Shown: positions 42,795 to 51,552, counted from the first letter of the stretch. The stretch is 64,000 nt of DNA from Megasphaera sp. NM10 (GCF_000417505.1 NZ_APHY01000035.1:48801-112800), one strand, 5' to 3'. Program-made: numbers and translations. The notes: generated from the letters alone by a model not told the origin.

Positions 42795-44332
42795 CTACAA
42801 ATCGGCTTCTTTTTGGTATATGGCCCAAACGCCTTTCTGGGTGCGCCATTTCCAGTTCCCCGGTACTTCCTGGAGGAAGTGGGCTTCATCGCGGTCGCGG
42901 ACGACGGCCAGGACTTTAGGATGGTTCGGCAGGTCTTCGATAGCCATGAAGGGCATGACGTTCTTGGCATTCCAGCTGATACCGCCAGGCAGTTTATTGG
43001 CAATGTCATCAGCCTGTTCCAGCGATAAGCCGGATGATTGGAATAATAGGTCAGGGATACGGGGTAGCGGCCGCCATAGGTGACGACGGCCGTTTCATTA
43101 TCGGCCAGGCCGCTGACGACCTGGGCGGCATCATAAGCCGAAGCCTGCTGGCACTGAGGCACGATGACCGTACACGTAGCGGCTACGTAAATGGCCAGGA
43201 CGATGCCGGCCATGTTGAGGACCAGGCGGTCATATTTCTTCAAATACGACGCAAAGCCGATGGCCAGGGGAATCATATACGGGAAGGTATAGGTCATGTA
43301 TTTCGTCGCCATGAGCTGATAGGTCACGAAAATCGTAGCCGCCCAGACGATGAGGAACTGGGTCTTCATGGACAAGGCAGGCAGGCGCAGTCGTTTTTCC
43401 CGCCAGGCCGCCGCGATTTTCCGGGTCAGGCCATAGTCGCGCCAGGCCAGGGGCAGAGTGAAGACCCAGGGGATGAAGCCGGCCAGGAAGATGGCGCTGT
43501 AATAATACCAGACATTGAACTGAGGATGTTCGGAAACGGTAGCCCGCAGGACGTTATGGACGCCGATGAACTGACTGACGAAGTCGCTGCCATGCATGGC
43601 GTACATCGGACCATACCAGATGAGGGTGATGGCCAGGAACAGGATCAGGCCGGAAAAGAGCTTGATGTGCAGCAGGGCCTTGAGATCCCGGCGCCATACG
43701 AGGAAAAGCAGGATGATCAGCCCGGGCTGGAAGAAGCCGATAGGCCCTTTGGTCAGGACGGCCAGGCCGGCAAAGGCGTAGGCCAGGTAATACCAGCGCG
43801 GCTTGCCTTCGCTGTAGGCGATGTAAAAGGCCATGAGGCAGGCCGAATAAAAGACGAAGAGGGTCATATCCGTAATGATGGCCTTGGAGAGGTAAAAATA
43901 TTCTACCGTCGTCAGCAAGATGAGGCCGGTCAGGAATCCCGTCTTCTTATCGTAGAGGCGGGCCGTGAAGCCATAGGCCAGGAGGATGCCGGCCATACCG
44001 AATAGGGCCGGGAAAAAGCGGGCCGAGAAATTACTGATGCCGAAGAGCTTGAAGGCGGCAATGAGTTCCCAATAGAAGAAAATCGGTTTATCGTACCAGT
44101 AATCGCCGAAGATGCGCGGTGAGAAGTAGTCGCCAGAAGCGAGCATTTCCTTAGCCGTCAGAACATAGTTCGATTCGACAGGGTCCGTGACGACCAGCAG
44201 GTGGTTGGCCACAAAACAGAGGATGGCTGCCAGGACCAGGAGGATGGCAGCCGGCGAAGCCATGATTTTCTGCCACAGGCGCTGCCATACCGACAGGGCC
44301 ACGTCTTCCTGTTTTGCACGAAATTCATACAT
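42795..44332 (-). pseudogene. ArnT-like GT83 lipid glycosyltransferase, one frameshift
   Basis: An integral membrane glycosyltransferase of the ArnT/PMT clan that uses undecaprenyl-phosphate sugars, typically to modify lipid A. The N-terminus has the catalytic first-loop motif DPVESNYVLTAKEMLASGDYF and KPIFFYWELIAAFKLFG, followed by about 11 transmembrane helices. Frame 1 is normal to TYYSNHP at about 43045. Restoring one C (TTCCAA to TTCCCAA) gives QSSGLSLEQADDIANKLPGG through to WAIYQKEADL and TAG at 42795, a periplasmic C-terminal domain; total about 512 residues. It lies downstream of a two-component system. Its ribosome-binding site is inside a hairpin. Confidence 0.85.
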
Positions 44333-44340
44333 AATAAAAA

Positions 44341-44391
44341 CTCCCCTTCCTATTCGTTACCGTTTTGATGGTATCAGTATAGGAAGGGAAG
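44341..44391 (-). promoter_or_regulatory. Hairpin covering the arnT-like ribosome-binding site (terminator-like)
   Basis: On the minus strand CTTCCCTTCCTAT pairs over 13 positions (one G-T) with ATAGGAAGGGGAG, with an inner TACC/GGTA helix. It is followed by TTTTTATT and then the ATG at 44332. The downstream arm contains the GGAAGGGG Shine-Dalgarno. It could be a terminator for the upstream regulator genes, an attenuator, or an SD-masking structure. Confidence 0.65.
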
Positions 44392-44453
44392 TTAAATAAA
44401 AGATAAACAGAGCGATAACAAAACGAGAAAGGACCGTAAAAAATTCCGTCAGG

Positions 44454-45140
44454 CTAACCCCGGAAGCGGTAGCCGGCGCCCCAGACCGTTTCGATGTAGC
44501 GGGGGTTGGCCGTATCCTCTTCGATTTTTTCGCGGATGCGGTTGACGTGGACCGACACGGTCGCCGTTTCCCCCAGGGCTTCGCTGCCCCAGACGCGGTC
44601 GAAGAGGGTCTCCTTGCTGAAGACGATGCCCGGATTCTTGGCAAAGAACAAGAGGAGCTCGAATTCCTTATTGGGCAGGGTCACTTCTTTCCCCTTGACG
44701 AAGACGCGGTGGCCGCTCTCATCGATTTCCAAGTCGCCGTAGTGCAGGACGTCGCGATGGACTTCGCGGGACGTGAGCTGTTCATACCGGGCCAGGTGAC
44801 CTTTGACGCGGGCTACGAGCTCATTGGGACTGAAGGGCTTGACGATGTAGTCATCGGCGCCCAGGCCGAGGCCGCGGATCTTGTCGATGTCTTCCTGCCG
44901 GGCCGATACCATGAGGATCGGGATGTCCTTGGTTTCGCGGATAGTCCGGCAAATCTGGAAGCCATCGCGGCCGGGCAGCATGATGTCCAGCAGGATGAGG
45001 TCATAGGCGTCTTCCAGGGCTTTCTTTTCCCCTGTCTTGCCATCGACCGCGATGTCGGCACTGAAGCCATTGGCTTCCAAGTAGTCCCTTTCCAATTCGG
45101 CAATGCCCTGGTCGTCTTCAATAATCAAGATACGTTTCAT
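44454..45140 (-). CDS. OmpR-family response regulator
   Basis: A 228-residue response regulator. The receiver domain has the acidic pair in IIEDD, phospho-acceptor Asp in DLILLDIMLPGRDG, the Thr/Ser position in ILMVSARQ and Lys in DYIVKPFSPNEL. The C-terminal winged-helix DNA-binding domain ends ANPRYIETVWGAGYRF. ATG 45140 overlaps the kinase stop (ATGA), so the two are translationally coupled. The target is not known, but the arnT-like gene 120 bases downstream suggests an envelope-modification response. Confidence 0.93.
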   Translation of the reverse strand: MKRILIIEDDQGIAELERDYLEANGFSADIAVDGKTGEKKALEDAYDLILLDIMLPGRDGFQICRTIRETKDIPILMVSARQEDIDKIRGLGLGADDYIVKPFSPNELVARVKGHLARYEQLTSREVHRDVLHYGDLEIDESGHRVFVKGKEVTLPNKEFELLLFFAKNPGIVFSKETLFDRVWGSEALGETATVSVHVNRIREKIEEDTANPRYIETVWGAGYRFRG

Positions 45141-46618
45141 GTATGTGATTCCCCTTTCGGTAACGAAATGCAAATGGTCAATCCCTTAGGCACTGTCGCC
45201 TGGGCCCAGATTTTTCCCTTCATGGCATGGACAATCTGCTGGACCACGGCCAGGCCCAAGCCGCTTCCCTTGGCCACATTGGTCCGGGCCTTGTCGGTGC
45301 GGTAGAAACTTTCAAAGAGCTTCGGCAGTTCCTTCTCTTCGACGCCGCAGCCGTCATCGGCAAAAGAAAGGAGGTATGCCCCTTCCCCGCCATCGGTCAG
45401 GATAATGGCCAGATGGCCGACGGCCTGGTCTTTATATTTCAAGCTGTTGCCCAGGATATTTTCAATGACCCGCTGGAACTGCTGACGGTCCATAGAAATG
45501 ACGGCCTTGTCCAGGGAGGACTGGAAGGTCACGTCCAGCCCTTGCTGGTGGAAATGGTCCGTCTGTTCGCCAATATAATCCTTTAAATAGGCCGCCACGT
45601 CGACGTCTTCCCAATGGAAGGGCACCTGGCCCAGGTCGAGCTTGGAAAAGAGGAAGAGCGTCCGGACCAGGCCGGCCATGTGGCGCGACGTATCGACGAT
45701 CATGCCCAGGTAGTGCCGTTCTTTTTCCGGCGTATTGGCGATGCCGTCGAGGATGCCGCTGGCATAGCCTTCGATTTTCGTCAAAGGCGTCGACAAATCA
45801 TGGGAAATGCCGGCCAGGAGTTCCTTGCGGTTCTTGTCGTATTTTTCCCGCGTATCCCGGGCAGCCCGCAGCTGGAGGCGCATCTTTTCAAAAGCCTGGC
45901 AGGTATCGCCGATTTCGTCACGCGACAAAATCGGGACGGGATGGTCCAAATCGCCCTGGCTGATGGCATCGGCCATATTGCGCAGCCTTTCGACGGGACC
46001 GACGATCTGGCCGGCCATCCAGCGCGACAGTTTCAGGCCGACGAGGATGGTCAGCAAGATAGTCAGAATAGCCAGGACGTAAAAGGCGACCTTCAAGATG
46101 TCCTTCGATGACAAGTCGATGTACTCGTTTTCGGAATAACTCGGCACGGCACCGGCGACGGCCAAATGGATGTCCGTATGAGGCGAGACGTAGTAAAAGC
46201 GCAGCCCTTCGCCAGTCCAGGTAAAGTCGGCATGGCCCTGACGATGACCGGCCATGACTTGCTGGCGCAGGTACACCTTGTCGATGCCATCCGTATCGTA
46301 GAGGTCTTCCTTATCGCGCCAAATGGATACATTGAGGCCCTGGTCCTCCAAATGATCGGCGGCCTGGAGGAGACGGTCCATGTTGCCATTATACTGATCG
46401 GCCCGGACACGGAGGCGGCTCAGCTCGAACTGGATGGACATGTTCTGACCGCTCTCAGGCCAGATAAAGGAAATGATACTGGCCCGGTTGATGTTGCCGA
46501 ATTGCAGGGCCAAAAAGATGGCGATGCTGACGACGACCGTAAACAGGACGGGAATGAAAATCATGATAAAGTTGGAAAAAAGGAGGCGCTTGCGCAGCCG
46601 CCAGTCCCGGAGTTGCAT
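45137..46618 (-). CDS. Sensor histidine kinase
   Basis: About 493 residues. A first transmembrane helix (FSNFIMIFIPVLFTVVVSIAIFLAL) and second helix (VAFYVLAILTILLTILVGLKL) flank a periplasmic sensor domain of about 130 residues. HAMP follows (MAGQIVGPVERLRNMADAISQGD), then HisKA with the phospho-His in GISHDLSTPLTKIEGY, and HATPase_c with N-box, DDGCGVEEKELPKLFESFYR and GSGLGLAVV. I choose ATG 46618 (MQLRDW), preceded by AGGTGAGG. The gene is divergent from the sulfite/nitrite reductase gene. Confidence 0.93.
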   Translation of the reverse strand: MQLRDWRLRKRLLFSNFIMIFIPVLFTVVVSIAIFLALQFGNINRASIISFIWPESGQNMSIQFELSRLRVRADQYNGNMDRLLQAADHLEDQGLNVSIWRDKEDLYDTDGIDKVYLRQQVMAGHRQGHADFTWTGEGLRFYYVSPHTDIHLAVAGAVPSYSENEYIDLSSKDILKVAFYVLAILTILLTILVGLKLSRWMAGQIVGPVERLRNMADAISQGDLDHPVPILSRDEIGDTCQAFEKMRLQLRAARDTREKYDKNRKELLAGISHDLSTPLTKIEGYASGILDGIANTPEKERHYLGMIVDTSRHMAGLVRTLFLFSKLDLGQVPFHWEDVDVAAYLKDYIGEQTDHFHQQGLDVTFQSSLDKAVISMDRQQFQRVIENILGNSLKYKDQAVGHLAIILTDGGEGAYLLSFADDGCGVEEKELPKLFESFYRTDKARTNVAKGSGLGLAVVQQIVHAMKGKIWAQATVPKGLTICISLPKGESHT

Positions 46619-46717
46619 AGTCCTCACCTGGTTTCTCTAAATTTTCTTCTAGTATACATATATACATACTAAGGTTAAACAAAAATATAACAAAAAGCAA
46701 ATTTTCTGGTGAATCTT

Positions 46718-46746
46718 TTGCCCTCTTTAAAAAAGTCTGTTATAAT
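46718..46746 (+). promoter_or_regulatory. Promoter of the siroheme reductase gene
   Basis: TTGCCC (46718-46723), 17 bases, TATAAT (46741-46746), about 50 bases before the start codon. Confidence 0.65.
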
Positions 46747-46795
46747 AGGGTACAAATCTAGTATAGTTTTCGATTAAATAAGGGGTGTTTATGAA

Positions 46796-48358
46796 ATGAC
46801 TCAAATCACAAAAGAAACAAAGGAAGAAATCAGCCGCCGCTTCCCGCAGTTCGTCGAAGCGACGCAGGCTTTTTACGCTAAGGAACTGCCGCCGGCCAAA
46901 TATAAGGGGACGTCGGGCAAGTTCGGCTGCTATGGCGAACGGGGGGCCCATAGCACCATGCTGCGCCTGCGCTTTTCCGGCGGTGCCATCGAACCGGCAC
47001 ACATCGCTTTCCTGAAGGACGTCCTCGACCGCTACGACATCGACCTCGTCCACTTCACGACAGGTGAGGCCCTGCAGCTCCATCATTTGGGCGAAAAAGA
47101 AGTCCTCGCCCTCTATCAGGAATGTTTCGACCACGGCGTCTACTGCGTCGGCGCCGGCAGCGACAATCCGCGTAACATCACGGCCAGCCCGCTCCATGGC
47201 GTCGCTCCGGGCGAATACTTCGACATGACGCCGTACATCAAGGCAGCAGCCAACTTCGTCATCAACTGCATTCCCAAATTCAACTTGCCGCGTAAATATA
47301 AAATCAGCTTCTCCAGCGGCCTGGACAACGAAGGCCATGCGACCTTCAAGGACCTGGGCTTCGTGGCCCGGCCGGACCACAAATTCGACGTCTATGCCGG
47401 CGGCGGCTTCGGACTCAACGGCTCGCGCTTCGGCATCCTCATCGACGAAGGCGTCGATCCGCAGGATATTTCCTATTACATCCTGGGCTATGGCCGGGAC
47501 GTCTACATGAAATACGGCGACTATGAACACCGCGGCCAGAACCGTTCGCGTTTCATCCTCACCAAGCTCGGCGACGATGCCTTCCGCCAGGCCGTCCGCG
47601 ATGCCGTCGCCAAAGCCAAGGCCGAAGGCGATTACCGCCTGACCATCGAAGAAGAAACGCCGTTAGCTAAGAGCGGCGCCGATGACAGCGTCCTCGAAGA
47701 CGGCCGCATTGGCAAACAGAAACAGGCCGGCCTCTATTACGTCGAATACAAGCCTTTAGGCGGCACGCCGAAACTCTCCGTCTTCCACGACCTGCTCAAG
47801 GCCCTCCAGACCATGGAAGGCGCAGAAATCCGCCTCAATGCCGACGAAACGGCTTACATCATCAACCTCACGGCAGACGAAGCCCGTAAAGTCGCTGCCC
47901 TCACGGCGGACGACACGGCGACGACGGCCTTTGAACATTCCGTCAGCTGCATCGGCGCTACGGTCTGCCAGCAGGGCCTGCGCGATTCTCACGGCACCTT
48001 CGTCAAACTGGCCCAGCTCTTCAAAGACCGCGGCATCGACAGCCACTTCCTGCCGAAATGCCACTTCTCTGGCTGTCCGTCGAACTGCACGGTCCAGCAG
48101 CTGGCTCCTCTGGGCCTGCGCGGCGCCAGCAAAAAAATCGGCGACAAAATGGAACCGGCCTTCAACATCTACGCCGGAGGCAACTACGCCATCGGTAAAG
48201 GCGTCATGGGCGAACAAATCGGGGTCATCACCATCGAGCACCTGCCCGACTTCTTCCTGGCCCTCAACCAGACCCTTTTCGATGCCAACCAGTCCTACAA
48301 CGAATGGTATCCCCAGCATAAAGAAAGACTCATAGAATTAGTCAATCAGTTTGAATAG
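46796..48358 (+). CDS. Siroheme-[4Fe-4S] sulfite/nitrite reductase
   Basis: A 520-residue single-subunit reductase of the nitrite/sulfite reductase family, with two ferredoxin-like halves. The C-terminal half holds the cluster motif C-x5-C (SCIGATVCQQG) and C-x3-C (GCPSNC, within KCHFSGCPSNCTVQQ) that binds the 4Fe-4S and siroheme. The six-electron reduction would give sulfide or ammonia. Substrate cannot be decided by eye. No partner flavoprotein or assimilation genes adjoin, so electrons probably come from ferredoxin. ATG 46796 is the first usable start; an ATG at 46790 is followed at once by TGA. A terminator follows the stop. Confidence 0.88.
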   Translation: MTQITKETKEEISRRFPQFVEATQAFYAKELPPAKYKGTSGKFGCYGERGAHSTMLRLRFSGGAIEPAHIAFLKDVLDRYDIDLVHFTTGEALQLHHLGEKEVLALYQECFDHGVYCVGAGSDNPRNITASPLHGVAPGEYFDMTPYIKAAANFVINCIPKFNLPRKYKISFSSGLDNEGHATFKDLGFVARPDHKFDVYAGGGFGLNGSRFGILIDEGVDPQDISYYILGYGRDVYMKYGDYEHRGQNRSRFILTKLGDDAFRQAVRDAVAKAKAEGDYRLTIEEETPLAKSGADDSVLEDGRIGKQKQAGLYYVEYKPLGGTPKLSVFHDLLKALQTMEGAEIRLNADETAYIINLTADEARKVAALTADDTATTAFEHSVSCIGATVCQQGLRDSHGTFVKLAQLFKDRGIDSHFLPKCHFSGCPSNCTVQQLAPLGLRGASKKIGDKMEPAFNIYAGGNYAIGKGVMGEQIGVITIEHLPDFFLALNQTLFDANQSYNEWYPQHKERLIELVNQFE

Positions 48359-48360
48359 AA

Positions 48361-48392
48361 AAAAAGCGCTGTCCTCGCGGACGGCGCTTTTT
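48361..48392 (+). terminator. Intrinsic terminator of the siroheme reductase gene
   Basis: AAAAAGCGCTGTCC, TCGC loop, GGACGGCGCTTTTT; starts 3 bases after the stop codon. Confidence 0.88.
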
Positions 48393-48394
48393 CT

Positions 48395-48420
48395 GTAGAG
48401 GCGCCACGCGGGGCGCCCGC
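48395..48420 (+). repeat. GTAG-footed palindrome, arms GGCGCC(C)
   Basis: GTAG, AGGCGCC, ACGCG centre, GGGCGCCC. Immediately after the terminator; followed by a 60-base block repeated at 50612. Confidence 0.7.
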
Positions 48421-48480
48421 TTTGTAATATGTACGTTTTCCCAATCAGCTTGCTAAAAAAATGCTTCATACTCCTAACGA
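48421..48480 (+). repeat. Block downstream of palindrome, copy a
   Basis: TTGTAATATGTACGTTTTCC to CTCCTAACG. Resembles 50612-50670 (GAAATATGTACGATTTCC to ATCCCTAACG) over about 60 bases. Confidence 0.65.
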
Positions 48481-48529
48481 AGTCATATTGTTTTCTTTCT
48501 CTGTATTCATAGACTGTCCCCTTCCCTTT

Positions 48530-49867
48530 TTAACAGCCGTTGGCCTTCATGGTGTGCATGACCCAGAAATAGGAACCACCTGTAAATAGGCAGGCCAGGA
48601 CCCAGCAAATAGGGCTGGCACAGCAGATGCCGAAGTAGCCCCACATGGCGGCCAGAACCAGGGCCGATACGCTGCGGCCGCCCAGTTCCAGGATGCTGCT
48701 GATGAGGGGCACGCTGGAAATGCCCATGCCCTGCAATGCGTTGCGGTAGACGAAGATCTGGCCCAGGAAGAGATAGAACGGGACGGACATCTTCAGATAG
48801 AGGAAAGCCTGTTCCATGAGGACTTCGTCGTGGTCCGTCGTGAAGACGCTGACGAGTTCCCGGCCATAGCTGTACATGGCCACGGCTGCGGCCAGGCAGA
48901 ATACCAGGGACACGAGGGAGCACTGACGGACGCCCTGGCGGATGCGGCCATACTGGCTGGCGCCGTAGTTCTGTGCCGAATAGACAGCCATGGCGATGCC
49001 GAAGGAAATCATGGGCTGCAAGGCCAGCTGTTCGATTTTCGTCGCCGATACGAAGCCGGCAATCGTTTCAGGGCCAAAGGTATTGCAGACCGACTGCAGG
49101 ACCAGGATGCCCATGGAAATGATAAGGAACTGGACGGCCATGGGCAGGCCCAGGCGCAAATGCTGCCAGGCAAAGGGCCAGTCAAAGTTCCAGTCGGCTC
49201 GGGTCAGGCGCAGCATGGGAAAGCGGCGGCGCATGAAACACAGGCAGAGCACGGCCGATACGGCCTGGGCGATGACCAGGGCGATGGCCGAGCCGGAGAC
49301 GCCCCAGCCAAAGGCGACGATGAACAACAGGGCCAGGGCGATATTCAAGAGAGACGACACGATGAGGAAATAAAGTGGCGTCCGGCTGTCGCCGAGGGCC
49401 CGGCAGATGCAGGACAGGAGATTATAGCTCATCATGGCTACCAGGCCGAGGACGACGATGAGCATGTAATGATAGGCGTCGTCGTAGAGGACATCTGAAA
49501 TGTTCATGAGCCGCATGATGAGCGGCATGGCCAGGCTCACGCAGGCCGTCAGCATCAGGGTGATGACCAGGGCCAGCATGGCAGACGTCGCCACAGACCG
49601 GCGCACGCCGTCCATGTCTTCGGCACCGAAGCGCTGACCCGTGATGACGGAAAAACCGGAAGACAAACCGATCGTCAGGCCGAAGACGGCCATGAAGACG
49701 GGTGCCACGGCGCCGACAGCGGCCAGGGCATTGACGCCGATAGTGCGGCCGACGATGATGATGTCGGCGATATTATAAAATTGCTGGAAAACATTGCCGA
49801 TTAAAAGGGGCACCGTAAAAGCCAGGATGAGGCGGATGGGATTGCCCGAAGTCATACTGCGAACCAT
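48530..49867 (-). CDS. MATE-family multidrug/cation antiporter
   Basis: A 445-residue, twelve-helix MATE exporter of the NorM/DinF type, driven by a sodium or proton gradient. The N-terminal half begins MTSGNPIRLILAFTVPLLIGNVFQQFYNIADIIIVGRTIG and the two halves are related by pseudo-symmetry. The short basic segment at the middle loop (CFMRRRFPMLRL) links them. AAAGGA lies 7 bases before ATG 49867. A TTGTTT-16-TATAAT promoter is at 49936-49909. It lies back to back with the RAYT-like gene. Substrate unknown. Confidence 0.92.
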   Translation of the reverse strand: MVRSMTSGNPIRLILAFTVPLLIGNVFQQFYNIADIIIVGRTIGVNALAAVGAVAPVFMAVFGLTIGLSSGFSVITGQRFGAEDMDGVRRSVATSAMLALVITLMLTACVSLAMPLIMRLMNISDVLYDDAYHYMLIVVLGLVAMMSYNLLSCICRALGDSRTPLYFLIVSSLLNIALALLFIVAFGWGVSGSAIALVIAQAVSAVLCLCFMRRRFPMLRLTRADWNFDWPFAWQHLRLGLPMAVQFLIISMGILVLQSVCNTFGPETIAGFVSATKIEQLALQPMISFGIAMAVYSAQNYGASQYGRIRQGVRQCSLVSLVFCLAAAVAMYSYGRELVSVFTTDHDEVLMEQAFLYLKMSVPFYLFLGQIFVYRNALQGMGISSVPLISSILELGGRSVSALVLAAMWGYFGICCASPICWVLACLFTGGSYFWVMHTMKANGC

Positions 49868-49908
49868 GGAATCGTCCTTTCTCTAATAACAAGGAGTGAA
49901 ATAGTTTT

Positions 49909-49936
49909 ATTATAGCATGATAGGGCACAAAAACAA
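49909..49936 (-). promoter_or_regulatory. Probable promoter of the MATE gene
   Basis: Minus-strand TTGTTT (49936-49931), 16 bases, TATAAT (49914-49909). Confidence 0.55.
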
Positions 49937-50059
49937 GTTTTAATCATTTTTTAATCAAGGCCCCTGATTTTTTAATGTCCCTTTCATATTTCCAGGGTAC
50001 AATAGGCGTAACACGCATCTTGTTTTAAACGTTTTGTTTTTTTTTCGGAGGTGTTGCCC

Positions 50060-50542
50060 ATGTATCACAAACCGTTTTTCTCCCTTCCTGCATGGCGGGA
50101 ACCCTTCTCTACCGTTCCCCGGTGCCAGCTCATCACCTTTTGTACGTATCAAAAGGAAGAAACACTGGGGAAAGTCCTGCGCTATCAGGGACAGCACATC
50201 TGGCGGCCGACCGCCTGGGGCATGGCGGCGACGCGGGCCCTCAAGGCCATGCAGCGGAACAACCAGATTGCCATCATCAAAGAGTTCACGGTCATGCCCA
50301 ATCACATCCACTTGTTCATCTTCTACAAGAAATTCCACCCCCGCCTGCCGGAATGGTTCATCGAAAAGACCAGGGAATTCCTGCTCTATTACATCGAACC
50401 GCCCCGCGACTGGCCTGTCCCCATCTGGGAAGAGTCCGTAGATACGCAAATGGTCTATACCGATACGGCCCAATACGCCGTCGCCGAAAGTCTAAAAGAA
50501 TACGCCCATCATTGGAAATACGACCCGCTGCATAAGCGGTGA
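50060..50542 (+). CDS. RAYT-like Y1/HUH transposase (REP-associated)
   Basis: A 160-residue protein of the IS200/TnpA_REP type. The HUH motif is VMPNHIHLFIF with H82 and H84, the classic MPNHxH signature. It is preceded by the first core strand CQLITFCTYQKEE and the segment AIIKEF. Candidate catalytic tyrosines downstream are Y133, Y139 and Y148; I cannot decide between them. RAYTs are single-copy, domesticated relatives of IS200 that bind REP hairpins with a GTAG-like foot. Such palindromes are abundant in this window and one starts 43 bases after this stop. The start is ATG 50060, 8 bases after CGGAGG. It is not flanked by obvious IS ends, and a terminator follows. Confidence 0.82.
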   Translation: MYHKPFFSLPAWREPFSTVPRCQLITFCTYQKEETLGKVLRYQGQHIWRPTAWGMAATRALKAMQRNNQIAIIKEFTVMPNHIHLFIFYKKFHPRLPEWFIEKTREFLLYYIEPPRDWPVPIWEESVDTQMVYTDTAQYAVAESLKEYAHHWKYDPLHKR

Positions 50543-50548
50543 GGGGGC

Positions 50549-50585
50549 AAAAAGAGGCTGCCGCATGCGCGACAGCCTCTTTTTT
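50549..50585 (+). terminator. Intrinsic terminator of the RAYT-like gene
   Basis: AAAAAGAGGCTGCCGCATG, CGCGACAGCCTCTTTTTT, 6 bases after the stop. Shows the family stem core. Confidence 0.88.
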
Positions 50586-50611
50586 GTAGGGGCGTCCACG
50601 TGGGGCGCCCG
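50586..50611 (+). repeat. GTAG-footed palindrome next to RAYT, arms GGGGCG(T/C)CC
   Basis: GTAG, GGGCGTCCACGTGGGGCGCCC; directly follows the RAYT terminator. Confidence 0.75.
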
Positions 50612-50670
50612 CTCTGAAATATGTACGATTTCCCGACCAGTCTGCTAGAAGAATCACACAAATCCCTAAC
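50612..50670 (+). repeat. Block downstream of palindrome, copy b
   Basis: Counterpart of 48421-48480 in the same orientation. Together with the adjoining palindromes these form a direct repeat of about 85 bases around the MATE and RAYT genes. Confidence 0.65.
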
Positions 50671-50695
50671 GGGTCGCCCACGTGGCGACCCCTAC
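50671..50695 (-). repeat. GTAG-footed palindrome, arms GGGGTCGCC
   Basis: GGGTCGCCCACGTGGCGACCCC then TAC, facing the copy at 50586. Arm sequence differs from all others seen, yet pairs perfectly. Confidence 0.75.
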
Positions 50696-50719
50696 GAAAC
50701 ACGAACTATTTAAAAGAGC

Positions 50720-50765
50720 AACCTCTCAGTCAGCTTTGCTGACAGCTCTCCTATCAAGAGAGCCA
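50720..50765 (+). repeat. Double-hairpin repeat, copy 9
   Basis: Inner GTCAGCTTTGCTGAC; outer stem CTCTC/GAGAG around a slightly longer loop. Confidence 0.8.
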
Positions 50766-50808
50766 GGTGGGCCGCCCCTACGATCCGCGATCCGCGAGCC
50801 ACGAACCA

Positions 50809-51552
50809 CTAGCCACGAGCCACTAATAATTCCGGTGTCTTCATCTGGCGTTCGCTGCACTGGTTGACGTAGTTGTAGAGCAGGGCTTCCAGGAATTTCA
50901 GGTCGGCCATGCGCAGGTTCACGGTTTCTTGGGTTCCCCAGGGATAGTGGACCAGGGTCTTCCAGGTCTGGCGTACAGACGGCGTCAGAGGCAGTTCTTT
51001 CATGTTTTCCGGCCTTTCATCGTCGATGTAATAGACGGGCTGCCGGCAGTAGCCCTGGCCCTGACAGAAGACGCGGGCCGTGTCGATGTCCGGCAGGAAG
51101 CCTGTCAGGGCCATGAGCTGCCAGCCGGCGATGATGGTGACGATGCGGATGTCCTTGAGTTCGATGGCCCGGCTATAGAGGCGGACCAGATCGTACAGGA
51201 CTTCATCGGCTCCGCCGCCGGCCATGAAGAGGACCATTTCGACGAAGATCTGCGAATAGATATAGCCGTCCCAAGTCAGCTCGCGGAGGCGCTGGTTGCT
51301 GCGGCAGTCGTATTCCGTCAGCGTGTAGACGCCGTCTTTTTCAAAGACGTCAAAGGTCATCTCGGCCAGAGGCGTCAAGGCGCCGTAGCCCATCTTGCCC
51401 TGAGTGCTGCGGCGGGCCAGGACGTGGAGGATGCCGGCCTGCCGGGTCAGGACCGTGACGACGAGCTGTTTGGCACTGGTCTTGCGGACGGTGAGGATGA
51501 TGCCTTCATAGGACCGCGACGGTTTGCGGCCATAGTAGCCGCTACGATTCAT
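50809..51552 (-). CDS. recO: DNA repair protein RecO
   Basis: RecO anneals DNA and, with RecR and RecF, loads RecA at gaps. It is 247 residues, a normal length. The N-terminal OB fold starts YEGIILTVRKTSAKQLVVTVLTRQAGILHVLARR, followed by a helical region with a Cys pair in VFCQGQGYC. The start is ATG 51552 (MNRSGYYG). The last codons (VARG and the TAG stop) come from GTGGCTCGTGGCTAG filler, the same words found in the composite repeats, so repeat DNA seems to have reached the gene end. It overlaps the upstream corC-like gene by 11 bases. Confidence 0.92.
   Translation of the reverse strand: MNRSGYYGRKPSRSYEGIILTVRKTSAKQLVVTVLTRQAGILHVLARRSTQGKMGYGALTPLAEMTFDVFEKDGVYTLTEYDCRSNQRLRELTWDGYIYSQIFVEMVLFMAGGGADEVLYDLVRLYSRAIELKDIRIVTIIAGWQLMALTGFLPDIDTARVFCQGQGYCRQPVYYIDDERPENMKELPLTPSVRQTWKTLVHYPWGTQETVNLRMADLKFLEALLYNYVNQCSERQMKTPELLVARG

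Noticed and set aside
49955..50473. Minus-strand open frame opposite the RAYT-like gene
   Set aside because: No ribosome-binding site or recognisable motif. The plus strand has the SD, the HUH motif and a terminator.
48395..50695. Composite transposon carrying the MATE pump
   Set aside because: The flanking direct repeats belong to families found at many other sites, and no IS ends or target duplications were recognised.
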